This document shows, one piece after another, positions 43,853-53,168 of a DNA stretch of 64,000 nt. Both the position numbers and the translations under genes were made by a program. The notes beneath the pieces are model-generated. The model worked only from the letters and a program-made list of their open reading frames with translations. It was not told the origin of the DNA and made no database searches. The DNA lies in NCBI GenBank assembly GCA_052035955.1, contig JBPOHD010000003.1:62001-126000 (forward strand), read 5' to 3'. Numbering within the stretch: the first letter of the stretch is position 1; each line of letters opens with the position of its first letter. The DNA is from JAEUNJ01 sp052035955. Lineage in GTDB: Bacteria > Pseudomonadota > Gammaproteobacteria > Burkholderiales > Rhodocyclaceae.

Positions 43853-46074
43853 GCGGTCGCGCAGCCGGCGGACCGGGTTCCTTTCCGCCAGAGTTCGCTC
43901 CACACCGCGGCCGGTTCCGGCCGGCCGTAGAGGTAGCCCTGCAGGAAGTCGCAGCCGTGCCGGCGCAGGAAGGCGCCCTGGCCCTCCGTCTCGATGCCTT
44001 CGGCGACCACCCGCAGGCCCAGGCTGTGGGCCAGGGCCAGGGTGGCGGCGCTGATCGCCGCGTCGTTCTCGTCGGTCTCGATGTCCTGCACGAAGGCGCG
44101 GTCCAGCTTGAGGATATGGATGGGCAGCAGCTTCAGGTAGGCGAGCGAGGAGTAGCCGGTGCCGAAATCGTCGATCGCCAGTTGCACGCCCAGGTTGCGC
44201 AGGGCCATGAGCTGGCCGATCGCCCTTTCCGGGTCGGCCATGGCGGTGGATTCGGTCACCTCCAGTTCGAGGTCGCCCTCGCCGAGTCCGTGACGCTGCA
44301 GCGCAGCCCGGACGGCTTCGGCCAGGTCCGGCGAACGGAGTTGTTGGGCCGACAGGTTGACCGCCATGCGCAGTCCGTCGATGCCGTCGCGCCGCCAGAG
44401 GGCGAGTTGCCGGCAGGCTTCGTCGAGCACCCAGAGGCCCAGGGCCTCGATGATGCCGGTTTCCTCGGCTACCGGGATGAAGCGCGACGGCGGCACCAGG
44501 CCCCGCTGCGGATGCCGCCAGCGGGCCAGGGCCTCGACGCCCCGAATCCCCCCGTCGCCGGCATCGACCTGGGGCTGGTAGTGAAGTTCGAACTGGCCCA
44601 GGTGCAGGGCCTCCCTCAAATCCCGTTCGAGGTCGAGGCGTTCGGTGGCCGCCGCGGTCATGGTCGCGGTGAAGAACTGGAAGCCGTTGCGGCCCTTCTC
44701 CTTGGCCGAGTACATGGCCGCGTCGGCGCATTTCATCAGGGTCTGGGGGTCGTCGCCGTTTTCCGGGAAGACGCTGACGCCGATGCTCGGGGTGGAATGC
44801 AGCACCTTGCCCTCGATGAGGTAGGGGTCCTCGAGGGAGCGCAGGAGCTTGGCGGCGACCACCCCGGCGTCGCCGGTCTCCGGGAGGCGGGTGGAGACCA
44901 CGACGAACTCGTCGCCGCCGAGCCGCGAAACGATGTCGCTCTCGCGCATGCAGGCCTCCAGCCGGCGGGCCACCTCGATCAGCAGCAGGTCGCCGGCATG
45001 GTGGCCCAGGGCGTCGTTGATGACCTTGAACCGGTCCAGGTCGATGAACATGACGGCCAGGGAGCGGCCCTCCCGCTTCGCCTCGAACAGCGACTGCGCC
45101 AGGCGGCCTTCGAGGCAGAAGCGGTTGCAAAGGCCGGTGAGGGCGTCGTGGTGGGCCAGGTATTCGATGCGGTCGGCGGCGGCCTTGTGCTCCGTCATGT
45201 CGGTGAAGCTGGCGATGTAGTGGGTCAGCACGCCCGAATCGTCGCGGATGGCCGAGATGGCCGCCCAGCGGGGGTATTCGTTGCCGTCCTTGCAGCGGTC
45301 CCAGAGTTCGCCCTGCCAGAACCCCTGTTCCTGGACCGACTTCCACATCGCCTGGTAGGTGTCCGGCGGCGTGTTCCCCGAGGCGAGGATGTTCGGGTTC
45401 CTGCCGCGGATCTCGTCGAGGGTGTAGCCGGTGAGGCGGGTGAAAGTGCGGTTCAGGGAGACGATGCGGTTCTCCCGGTCCGTGACCAGGATCGCCTCGC
45501 CGCTGTGCTCGAAGGCATTGGCATAGAGGCGCATGCCCTCCTCGGCGTTCTGGCGCACCGTCATGTCGCGCAGGGTCTCCACCACGGCGACCAGCCGCCC
45601 GTCGGCATCGCGGATCGGGCCGGCGTCGATGGCCAGGTAGAGGCGGGTGCCGCGCAGCGGCATCACGCACCAGTTCTCGGTGTGGGCCCCCGGGTCGGCG
45701 TCGGGGACTCGGTGGTGGATGGGGTAGTTGGCGCCGATCTCGTCCTGGCGCCCTTCGACCAGCAGGTCGGCGAGGCAGGGTCGCTCGACGTCGTAGAAGG
45801 CGCGCCAATGATCCCGGGTGCCGAGCACCCGCTCGGCCGGCATGCCGGTCAGGCGTTCGCAGGCGGCATTCCAGAGGATCACCCGCCGCTCCGCATCGAG
45901 GGCAAAGGTCGGCACGACCAGCTGGCCCACCAGGTCCGCGGCGAAGCCCATCGCGTCCGCAATGGCCGGGCGGAAGGGCGCCTCGTGCCGGCCGGCGGCG
46001 GTCCGGCTCATGCGGGGCCGGCGGCCGCGCGGCCGATCGACATGCGGCATGAATGGGGTCTGCTTCCGGGGCAC
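43849..46074 (-). CDS. PAS-PAS-GGDEF-EAL cyclic-di-GMP enzyme
   Basis: A 741-residue cytosolic protein with two PAS domains (RRVILWNAACERLTGMP; IVSLNRTFTRLTGYT), an intact GGDEF (RESDIVSRLGGDEF, with the RxxD inhibitory site) and an EAL domain (VEALARWRHPQRG, DDFGTGYSS). I prefer the GTG at 46074, which has a strong GGAGGA ribosome site; ATGs at 46050 and 46011 are weaker and the extension to 46212 is Arg/Pro-rich. A TTGACT-17-TAGATA promoter-like pair lies at 46236-46264. Confidence 0.9.
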   Translation of the reverse strand: MPRKQTPFMPHVDRPRGRRPRMSRTAAGRHEAPFRPAIADAMGFAADLVGQLVVPTFALDAERRVILWNAACERLTGMPAERVLGTRDHWRAFYDVERPCLADLLVEGRQDEIGANYPIHHRVPDADPGAHTENWCVMPLRGTRLYLAIDAGPIRDADGRLVAVVETLRDMTVRQNAEEGMRLYANAFEHSGEAILVTDRENRIVSLNRTFTRLTGYTLDEIRGRNPNILASGNTPPDTYQAMWKSVQEQGFWQGELWDRCKDGNEYPRWAAISAIRDDSGVLTHYIASFTDMTEHKAAADRIEYLAHHDALTGLCNRFCLEGRLAQSLFEAKREGRSLAVMFIDLDRFKVINDALGHHAGDLLLIEVARRLEACMRESDIVSRLGGDEFVVVSTRLPETGDAGVVAAKLLRSLEDPYLIEGKVLHSTPSIGVSVFPENGDDPQTLMKCADAAMYSAKEKGRNGFQFFTATMTAAATERLDLERDLREALHLGQFELHYQPQVDAGDGGIRGVEALARWRHPQRGLVPPSRFIPVAEETGIIEALGLWVLDEACRQLALWRRDGIDGLRMAVNLSAQQLRSPDLAEAVRAALQRHGLGEGDLELEVTESTAMADPERAIGQLMALRNLGVQLAIDDFGTGYSSLAYLKLLPIHILKLDRAFVQDIETDENDAAISAATLALAHSLGLRVVAEGIETEGQGAFLRRHGCDFLQGYLYGRPEPAAVWSELWRKGTRSAGCATA

Positions 46075-46235
46075 ATGGGGCCGTCCTCCGCGCGATGCGA
46101 ATCGAACTGCGCAAGGCGGCATCTCGGCCCAGGCGGGTGAATCGACAAGGATCGGGGGCCTTCGGCGGAGCGGCACGGTCGCCCGCGACGCCGGCTTTCG
46201 GGGCCGCTCCATGGCCTTGACGACCTTAAGGTTTC

Positions 46236-46264
46236 TATCTAACCCGATGTCCCGGGATAGTCAA
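46236..46264 (-). promoter_or_regulatory. Promoter-like pair upstream of the GGDEF-EAL gene
   Basis: TTGACT (46259-46264) and TAGATA (46236-46241) with a 17-bp spacer on the minus strand. It would give a leader of about 150 nt before the GTG at 46074. The spacer contains the palindrome ATCCCGGGAC. Confidence 0.4.
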
Positions 46265-46306
46265 CCCCGATGGCGGGACATGTCCGGCCCGGCCCGTCCG
46301 TCGGGC

Positions 46307-48457
46307 TCAAGCCGGAACGCCTCCTTCACGGCGCTCGTGGAAGCGGAAGGTGGCGCGGCCGGCTTTCTTCGCCGCGTAGAGGGCGGCATCGGCGTTTCGT
46401 CGCAGGTGGTCCGGGTCCTCCCCGTGCTCGGGGTAGAGGGCGATGCCGATGCTCACCGACACTTCGGCGAGCCCTTCGCCCAGGTGGAAGGGCGCCTCGA
46501 TGGCGGCGATGGCGCGAATGGCGACGCGCTCGGCGTCGGCCGGCGTCGCCACCTCGCCGAGGATGATGGCGAACTCGTCGCCACCGAAACGGGCGACCGT
46601 GTCCGACTCGCGCACGCAGGAAAGGAGGCGCCGTGCCGCCTCCACCAGCAGTCCGTCGCCGGCGGCGTGGCCCAGGGAGTCGTTCACCTCCTTGAAGCGG
46701 TCCAGGTCCAGGTAGAGCAGGGCGCAGCCCCAGCCGTGGCGGTGGGCGCTGGCCATGGCCGAAAGGAGGCGGTCGGCGAACAGGCTCCGGTTGGGCAGGC
46801 CGGTCAGGGCGTCGTGCTGCGCCTGGTGGCGCATCAGTTCCTCGGCCTCCTTGCGCCGGGTGATGTCGCTGAAGGTGGCCACGTAGCGGCCGCTGCCGCC
46901 CACCGCGCCGGCTCCCCGCACGGTGGTGATGGCCAGCCATTCGACGTAGACGCGGCCGTCCTTGCTGCGGTTGGTGATCTCCCCTTCCCAGCGACCTTCG
47001 GCGCCCAGGCGGCGCCACATCTCGGCATAGAACGCCGCGTCGTGACGGCCCGATTTCAGGAGTTTCGGATCGCGGCCGATCACTTCCCGGGGCGTGTAGC
47101 CGGTGATGGCGGTGAAGGCCGGATTGACGCGCAGGATCAGGTTTTCGCCGTCCGTGACCATGACGCCCTCGGCGGCGCTCTCGAATACCGCCGCGGCGAT
47201 CTCCAGTTCCCGCTCCGCTTCCAGTTTCTCGGTGACGTCGGTCACCGTCACCAGGTAGCGGGCCCCGGAGTCGTCGTCGGCCGGAAGGCGCAGGACATCC
47301 ATGTCGGCGACCCGGTGGGCCAGGTGGTTGGAATGGCGGATGCGCAGGCGCAGGCGGCCCCCCTGCTCGTCGCCGGCCAGGTAGCGGGCCAGGGAGTCGG
47401 CGGCCCGGTCCAGGTCGTCGCTGTGGACGAGTTCGAGGGTCGCCATGCCGACCAGTTCGTCCACCGGTATCTCGAAGATCCCGGCCAGCCGCTGGTTGGC
47501 GAACAGGATCAGGCGGCCGTCGGTCAGGTAGATGCCGTCCTGGCTGCTTTCGACGACGGTGCGGTAGCGGGCCTCGCTTTCCGCCAGGCGGCGCTGGCCC
47601 TTTTCCCGGTCATCCACCTCGCGGCGCAGGTGCTCGTTGGCGGCGGACAGCTCGGCCGTGCGGGCGACGATCTGGGATTCCTGGCTGGCCGTCAGCCGCC
47701 AGAGGGATTCGTAGTAGCGGCGGGCGCGGACGATCAGCAGGTGGGACAGCCCGGCCAGGGCGACGAAGAAGGCGAAGGCCACCCATTTGACGGTCTGCCG
47801 CTGGGACTCTCGTACCGAGAGCAGGTCGGCCGCCGGCGTGGAGACGGATATGCCGCCGCGGATGTCGCCGACGCGATAGCCCTGGCCGGCATGGCACCCC
47901 ATGCAGGAGGGCTTGACCAGCAGCGGCGCCATGTACCGGTGCACGGCGGTATCGATGCCTTCGCCGACGAGGCTGATCCGCTCCCGGACGCCGTTCTCGA
48001 ACATGGCCAGGGATTCCGTCTCCCAGGGATCCGGCTGGTTGGCCGGCCGGATGGGCTTGAGGCTGGTGATGTGGAACTGGACCCCCTGGGCGCGGGCGGC
48101 GATTTCGGAGATCTGGCGGGTCATGAAGGCGGGGTTGATCTTGGTCAGCCGCTGGCCGTCCGTGGTGACCACGTCCCGCCGCGGGTCGTCCAGGTAGGGA
48201 TTGGGCCGCGTCTGGTCGGTGATCGGCACATAGACGCCGCCGTGCTCGGCGTTCCAGTCCCGGGTCAGTTCGATCAGGCGGAAGAGGACGGCGCCGCGCT
48301 CCCTGGCCACGGATTCCAGATTGCCGTCGATCTGCCGGAACTCGTAGGAAATCCCCGCCACGGCCAGCAGGCCGGCCAGGACATAGGCCAGGGCCGGTCC
48401 GTAGACGGTCCAGGCCAGGCTGTTCCCCTTTGCTTCGATCTTATCCGCCGCGGTCAT
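46307..48457 (-). CDS. Membrane diguanylate cyclase with periplasmic haem-type sensor and PAS domains
   Basis: A 716-residue protein. A membrane helix near 17-38 and another near 225-246 flank a Tll0287/DUF3365-like periplasmic domain that holds CMGCH near residue 187, a covalent c-type haem motif, with VGDIRGGISVSTP after it. Two PAS domains follow, then GGDEF (RESDTVARFGGDEF with RxxD inhibitory site). No EAL domain, so it should only make c-di-GMP. It likely reads redox state or a gas at the haem. It stands alone between two other transcription units. Confidence 0.9.
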   Translation of the reverse strand: MTAADKIEAKGNSLAWTVYGPALAYVLAGLLAVAGISYEFRQIDGNLESVARERGAVLFRLIELTRDWNAEHGGVYVPITDQTRPNPYLDDPRRDVVTTDGQRLTKINPAFMTRQISEIAARAQGVQFHITSLKPIRPANQPDPWETESLAMFENGVRERISLVGEGIDTAVHRYMAPLLVKPSCMGCHAGQGYRVGDIRGGISVSTPAADLLSVRESQRQTVKWVAFAFFVALAGLSHLLIVRARRYYESLWRLTASQESQIVARTAELSAANEHLRREVDDREKGQRRLAESEARYRTVVESSQDGIYLTDGRLILFANQRLAGIFEIPVDELVGMATLELVHSDDLDRAADSLARYLAGDEQGGRLRLRIRHSNHLAHRVADMDVLRLPADDDSGARYLVTVTDVTEKLEAERELEIAAAVFESAAEGVMVTDGENLILRVNPAFTAITGYTPREVIGRDPKLLKSGRHDAAFYAEMWRRLGAEGRWEGEITNRSKDGRVYVEWLAITTVRGAGAVGGSGRYVATFSDITRRKEAEELMRHQAQHDALTGLPNRSLFADRLLSAMASAHRHGWGCALLYLDLDRFKEVNDSLGHAAGDGLLVEAARRLLSCVRESDTVARFGGDEFAIILGEVATPADAERVAIRAIAAIEAPFHLGEGLAEVSVSIGIALYPEHGEDPDHLRRNADAALYAAKKAGRATFRFHERREGGVPA

Positions 48458-48515
48458 CGTATCCGTATATCAAAAGCGATAGGTGCTCGGCAAGGGGCCG
48501 CGATCCGGCCGCCGG

Positions 48516-50993
48516 TCAGGATTCGCGCAAGGCCTCGATCGCGGCGCGGCGCAGGGCCCGGCGGCTGGCCAGCAGGCCGGCCACGAGCACGCCGAGCATC
48601 CCGGCCAGGACGCCGGCGGCGACCATGCCGGGGCCCGGCCGGTAGGGCAGGTGCAGGGCCAGGTCGGCCAGGGCCCAGCTGATGCCGGCGGCTCCCAGGC
48701 CGGCCAGGAGCCCGGCGACCGCGCCGACGGCGGCGAACTCGCTGGCCAGTCCGGCGGTGAGCTGCCTTCCGCGGGCGCCCAGGGCACGCATGACGGCCAG
48801 TTCGCGGAAGCGCTCGTCGGCGGTCGATTGGAGGGCGGCGACCAGTACGACGAAGCCTGCGGCGAGCGCGAAGCCGAAGACGGCCTGGACGGCCGCGGCC
48901 ACCTGGTCGAGGGTGGTCTGCACCTGGCGCAGCAGGGCCGCCACGTCGATGACCGTCAGGTTCGGGAACTCCCGCACCAGGGTGTTCACGAAATCGCCCC
49001 GTTCCCTGGGCAGGTGGAAGCTGGTGATGTAGCTGGCCGGGTAGCGGTCCAGGGCGCCGGGCGGGGAGATGACGAAGAAATTGACCCGCATGGAGTCCCA
49101 TTCGAGCTTGCGCAGGCTGGTGATGCGGCCCGACAGGCGCTGGCCGGCCACCTCGTAGGCCAGCTCGTCTCCCAGGCGAAGCCCCAGGGTCTCGGCGAGG
49201 CCCTGCTCGACGGAGAATTCCTCCGCCGGCTGCCGACCGTGCCAGCGCCCCGCGACCACGGCATTGCCGGCCGGCAGTTCGCCGGCCCAGGAGAGGTTGA
49301 ACTCCCGGTCCACGAGCCGCCTGGCCCGGTCGTCCTCGAAACTCTCGGGGCCGACGGACCGGCCGTTCAAGGCCACCAGGCGCCCGCGTACCATGGGCTC
49401 CAGGAAGGGCGGCGCGAGGCCCTGGGCGGCGAACAGGGCACCGACGGCCTGTCGCTGGTCGGGCTGGATGTTGATGACGAAGCGGTTGGGGGCGTCCTCC
49501 GGCACCCGCGAGCGCCAGGAGGCCATGAGCCCGTCCCGGGCCACGGTGAGCAGCAGCAGGGCGGTCAGGCCGAGGCCGAGGGCGACGGCCTGGACGGTGA
49601 CGGAGAGGCGGCGGCGGCGCAGGCTGGCGATGCCGTAGCGCCAGCCGGCGCCGGCCCGCACGCGCCCGGCGAGGCCGAGCAGCAGGCGGGCGGCCGCCGC
49701 GTAGAGGGCCACCGCCGCCGCGAATCCGACCAGGACCACGGTCCCCAGGCGAAGGTCGTCGGCCACGGCCAGCATCAGCGCCGCCAGGGCGGCGATTCCG
49801 AAGGCATAGGCGGAGAGGGAGAGGGGGGCGGTTCCCTCCCATTCCCGGCGCAGCACGCGCAGGGTGGAAACGCTCTTCAGCCGCAGCAGCGGCGGCACGA
49901 TGAAGCCGGCCACCAGCACGGCGCCGACGGCCAGTCCCAGGGCCCAGGGCCGCCATCCGGGCGGCGGCAGGGCGTGCGGGAAAAGGCCGGCCAGCAGGCC
50001 GAGCAGGCCCGCCTGCAGGCCATAGCCGACCAGGCCGCCGGCCAGGGTGGCGGCCAGGCCGAGGAGCAGGAACTCGCCGCCGTGGATGGCCAGGATCTGG
50101 TTTTCCCGGGCGCCCAGGCAGCGCAGGACGGCGCAGCCGTCCAGGTGGCGGCGCATGTAGCGCTGGGCGGCCAGGCCGACCGCCACGGCGGCCAGGATCA
50201 CCGCCAGCAGCGCTGCCAGGCGCAGGAAGCGCTGGGCCCGCTCGAGGACATTGCGGATTTCCGGCCGGGCCCGGTCCAGGCTCTCCAGTTTCTCGCCGCG
50301 GCCCAGCCGCTCCCCGGCCCAGCGGCGGTAAGACTCGACGGCGTCCCGGTCGCCGGCCAGATGCAGGCGCCAGGCCACCCGGCTGCCGCTCACCACCAGT
50401 CCGGTCGCCGGCAGGTCGGCCAGGTTCATCAGCAGGCGCGGGGCGAGGGCGAAGGCATTGACCCCCCGGTCGGGATCCAGGGTCAGGATGGCCCCGACGC
50501 GCGGTTCGATGCGGCCCAGGGCGACGGCGGTGCCGGGGGGCGCGGACAGCGCCGCCGCCAGGCGTTCGTCGACCCAGATCTCGCCACGGCCGGGCACGCC
50601 GGTCGCCTCCATGTCGTCCGCATGGGGCGTGCGGGTCAGGCGTAGTCGGCCGCGCAGGGGATAGCCTTCGCTGACCGCCTTCACCTCGGCCAGCTGGGCG
50701 CCCTCCGGACCCCGCGCCATGCTCGGGAAGAGGGCGCTCTCGGCCAGGGCGAGGCGGCGGGCCGCGGCCTCGCGGCGGAACTGGTCGTCCCAGGGATGGT
50801 CGGCGGAGAGCAGCAGGTCGCCGCCCAGCAGCTGGTGGGACTCCGTCTCCAGGGCCTGCTCGACCCGGTCCACCAGGAAGCTGACGCTGGTCATGGCGGC
50901 GACCGCCAGCACCAGGGCCAGGGCGAGGATGTTGAGCTCCCCGGCGCGCCAGTCCCGGGCGAGCATGCGCAACGTCAGGCGCAGGGTGGCCAC
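48516..50993 (-). CDS. FtsX-like ABC transporter permease (YbbP-type)
   Basis: An 825-residue membrane protein with the two-part FtsX layout: an N-terminal helix, a large periplasmic MacB-like domain, clusters of membrane helices in the middle and at the C-terminus (ALQSTADERFRELAVMRALGARGRQL is the FtsX signature loop). GTG 50993 starts one base after the radA stop with GGAAC as weak ribosome site. The cognate ATPase (YbbA/LolD-like) is not adjacent. Probable role in lipoprotein or lipid handling. Confidence 0.88.
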   Translation of the reverse strand: MATLRLTLRMLARDWRAGELNILALALVLAVAAMTSVSFLVDRVEQALETESHQLLGGDLLLSADHPWDDQFRREAAARRLALAESALFPSMARGPEGAQLAEVKAVSEGYPLRGRLRLTRTPHADDMEATGVPGRGEIWVDERLAAALSAPPGTAVALGRIEPRVGAILTLDPDRGVNAFALAPRLLMNLADLPATGLVVSGSRVAWRLHLAGDRDAVESYRRWAGERLGRGEKLESLDRARPEIRNVLERAQRFLRLAALLAVILAAVAVGLAAQRYMRRHLDGCAVLRCLGARENQILAIHGGEFLLLGLAATLAGGLVGYGLQAGLLGLLAGLFPHALPPPGWRPWALGLAVGAVLVAGFIVPPLLRLKSVSTLRVLRREWEGTAPLSLSAYAFGIAALAALMLAVADDLRLGTVVLVGFAAAVALYAAAARLLLGLAGRVRAGAGWRYGIASLRRRRLSVTVQAVALGLGLTALLLLTVARDGLMASWRSRVPEDAPNRFVINIQPDQRQAVGALFAAQGLAPPFLEPMVRGRLVALNGRSVGPESFEDDRARRLVDREFNLSWAGELPAGNAVVAGRWHGRQPAEEFSVEQGLAETLGLRLGDELAYEVAGQRLSGRITSLRKLEWDSMRVNFFVISPPGALDRYPASYITSFHLPRERGDFVNTLVREFPNLTVIDVAALLRQVQTTLDQVAAAVQAVFGFALAAGFVVLVAALQSTADERFRELAVMRALGARGRQLTAGLASEFAAVGAVAGLLAGLGAAGISWALADLALHLPYRPGPGMVAAGVLAGMLGVLVAGLLASRRALRRAAIEALRES

Positions 50994-50994
50994 G

Positions 50995-52356
50995 TCAGAG
51001 GTTCCGCAACTGTTCCACCGCCTGCTCGACCCGCTCCAGGGCGACCACCTCGATGCCCTTGATCGGCGCCTTCGGGGCATTGGCACGGGGGATGAGGGCA
51101 TGGGTGAAGCCCAGCTTGGCGGCTTCCTTGAGCCTTTCCTGACCCCGCGGCGCCGGGCGGACCTCGCCGGCCAGGCCCACCTCGCCGAAGGCCACCCACT
51201 TGCCGGGCAGGGGCCGGTTGCGCAGGGAGGAGACCACCGCCAGCAGCACCGCCAGGTCGGCGGCGGGCTCCTGGATGCGCACCCCGCCGACGGCGTTCAC
51301 GAACACGTCCTGGTCGAAGCAGACGATGCCGGCATGCCGATGCAATACGGCGAGCAGCATGGCCAGCCGGCTCGGGTCCAGGCCGACGGTGAGCCGGCGC
51401 GGGCTCGGGCTGTGGGCGGCGTCCACCAGGGCCTGGATCTCCACCAGAAGGGGGCGCGTGCCTTCCTGGGTGACGAGGACGCAGGAGCCGGCCACCTCCT
51501 GGGCGTGCTGGGACAGGAAGAGGGCGGAGGGGTTGGAGACGCCCTTCAGGCCCCGGTCGGTCATGGCGAAGACGCCCAGCTCGTTGACGGCGCCGAAGCG
51601 GTTCTTGAAGGCCCGCACCAGGCGGAAGCTGGAGTTGGTGTCGCCTTCGAAATAGAGCACGGTGTCCACGATGTGCTCCAGGACCCGCGGTCCGGCCAGG
51701 GCCCCCTCCTTGGTGACGTGGCCGACCAGGATGATGGTGGTGCCGCCCTGCTTGGCCTGGCGCGTCAGCTGGGCGGCGCATTCGCGCACCTGGGCGACCG
51801 AGCCGGGGGCCGAGGTGAGCGCCTCGGAATAGACGGTCTGGATGGAATCGACCACCGCCACCAGGGGCTGTTCCCGGGCGATGGTGGCGAGGATCTTCTC
51901 CAGGCCGATCTCCGGCAGCAGCTGCAGGCCGGCGGCGGGCAGCTGCAGGCGCTGGGCGCGCAGGGCCACCTGCTCGGCCGATTCCTCGCCGGAGACGTAG
52001 AGCACCGGCTGCCCGGCCTCGGCCAGCCGCGAGAGGGCCTGCAGCAGCAGGGTCGACTTGCCGATGCCCGGGTCGCCGCCGATGAGGACGACGCCGCCGG
52101 CCACCAGGCCGCCGCCGAGGACCCGGTCGAACTCCTCGATGCCGGTGGGCAGGCGCGGCTCCTCCCGGGGCTTGATGTCGGCCAGGCGCTGCAGGCGGCC
52201 GGCCGCCGCCAGGGGGGCGAAGCGGTTCGGGGCCGCCGTTTCGGCGACCGTCTCGACGAGGGTGTTCCATTGCCCGCAGCCCGGGCACTGGCCCTGCCAT
52301 TTCGGGTTGGTGGCACCGCATTCGGTGCAGGTGTAGACGCTCTTCTGCTTCGCCAT
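50995..52356 (-). CDS. radA: DNA repair protein RadA
   Basis: A 453-residue protein with an N-terminal zinc finger (C10, C13, C24, C27), Walker A GGDPGIGKST (residues 93-102), the RadA signature KNRFGAVNELG, and a C-terminal Lon-protease-like domain (LPGKWVAFGEVGLAGEVRP). It drives branch migration in recombination. Its ATG overlaps the stop of the upstream membrane protein by one base, and it is followed at once by the FtsX-type permease. Confidence 0.96.
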   Translation of the reverse strand: MAKQKSVYTCTECGATNPKWQGQCPGCGQWNTLVETVAETAAPNRFAPLAAAGRLQRLADIKPREEPRLPTGIEEFDRVLGGGLVAGGVVLIGGDPGIGKSTLLLQALSRLAEAGQPVLYVSGEESAEQVALRAQRLQLPAAGLQLLPEIGLEKILATIAREQPLVAVVDSIQTVYSEALTSAPGSVAQVRECAAQLTRQAKQGGTTIILVGHVTKEGALAGPRVLEHIVDTVLYFEGDTNSSFRLVRAFKNRFGAVNELGVFAMTDRGLKGVSNPSALFLSQHAQEVAGSCVLVTQEGTRPLLVEIQALVDAAHSPSPRRLTVGLDPSRLAMLLAVLHRHAGIVCFDQDVFVNAVGGVRIQEPAADLAVLLAVVSSLRNRPLPGKWVAFGEVGLAGEVRPAPRGQERLKEAAKLGFTHALIPRANAPKAPIKGIEVVALERVEQAVEQLRNL

Positions 52357-53168
52357 CAGATCATGTCCAGGATGTAACGGATCGCCTCCGGCAGGGTACG
52401 CGCCTCGGGGGCGAATGTCTCGGCCAGCCAGGCCACCGCCATGGCGGCGGCGAAGACCAGGGCGAAGGGTTTCCAGGTGCCGCGCAGGGCGCCGCCCACC
52501 CAGCCCGGATGGTCGATGCGCCGGGTCGGGCGCACCAGTCCCGCCGCCAGGGCCGCCTCGAAGGCGGCCTCGGCAAGGATGGACGGCGCGTTCCAGATCA
52601 CGAAGATGCCCACCCCGAGCACGGCCGCCAGCAGGGCCAGGATCGCCGCCAGTACGAGGAGGTAGAGGCAACCGTCGTCCGCCCCGCCGAGGTCGGCGTC
52701 CGGCAGCTTGACCGAGGACAGGAGGCCGCCGCCGGAATCTGCCTCGGCGACGGGGGCGGCGAAGTCGCCGCTGGCCCCGCCGCCGCCGAAGCCGCCACTA
52801 CCCGGCGAAAGTCCGCCGTCGGGAAGGTCGGCGGCGAGCGTCCCGTCGGCCAGGGACAGGCCGCCGCCGGAGCCGTCGCCGCCGGAGAAACCCAGGTCCG
52901 GGACATCGACGTCGGGTTCGTCGTCCACGTAGCGGCCGAGGCCCACGTAGGCCAGCCAGAGCCGCAGGCCGAGCAGGAAGGCGCCATAGGCCAGCAGCAG
53001 GGCCAGGGGCCAGCGCCAGTGCAGGGTGTCCAGACCCAGGGCCAGGAAGCCCCTGGTGGCCAGGAGGCCCGTCGCGAAGGCGAAGGCCAGGATCAGGGAG
53101 ATGTGGAAGCGCAGGAAGAAGCGCCGCCCGAGGATGCCCGCCAGGCGGCGCTTCTCGTCTGCCGCCAT
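52356..53168 (-). CDS. Membrane protein of unknown function
   Basis: A 270-residue protein with about five hydrophobic helices: two near the N-terminus (ISLILAFAFATGLLATRGFLAL; LALLLAYGAFLLGLRLWLAY), a long Gly/Asp/Ser-rich linker (83-160), then CLYLLVLAAILALLAAVLGVG, and one near 232-248. The glycine-rich acidic linker is similar in style to that of TPM-associated proteins. No named family recognised. It sits between alr and radA, overlapping both. Confidence 0.75.
   Translation of the reverse strand: MAADEKRRLAGILGRRFFLRFHISLILAFAFATGLLATRGFLALGLDTLHWRWPLALLLAYGAFLLGLRLWLAYVGLGRYVDDEPDVDVPDLGFSGGDGSGGGLSLADGTLAADLPDGGLSPGSGGFGGGGASGDFAAPVAEADSGGGLLSSVKLPDADLGGADDGCLYLLVLAAILALLAAVLGVGIFVIWNAPSILAEAAFEAALAAGLVRPTRRIDHPGWVGGALRGTWKPFALVFAAAMAVAWLAETFAPEARTLPEAIRYILDMI

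Noticed and set aside
41926..46140. Very long open frame (about 1400 codons) on the plus strand
   Set aside because: It runs antisense to the GGDEF-EAL gene and out of frame with mobA/moeA. Its translation is His/Gly/Val/Ala-rich with no domains, a side effect of GC-biased codon use.
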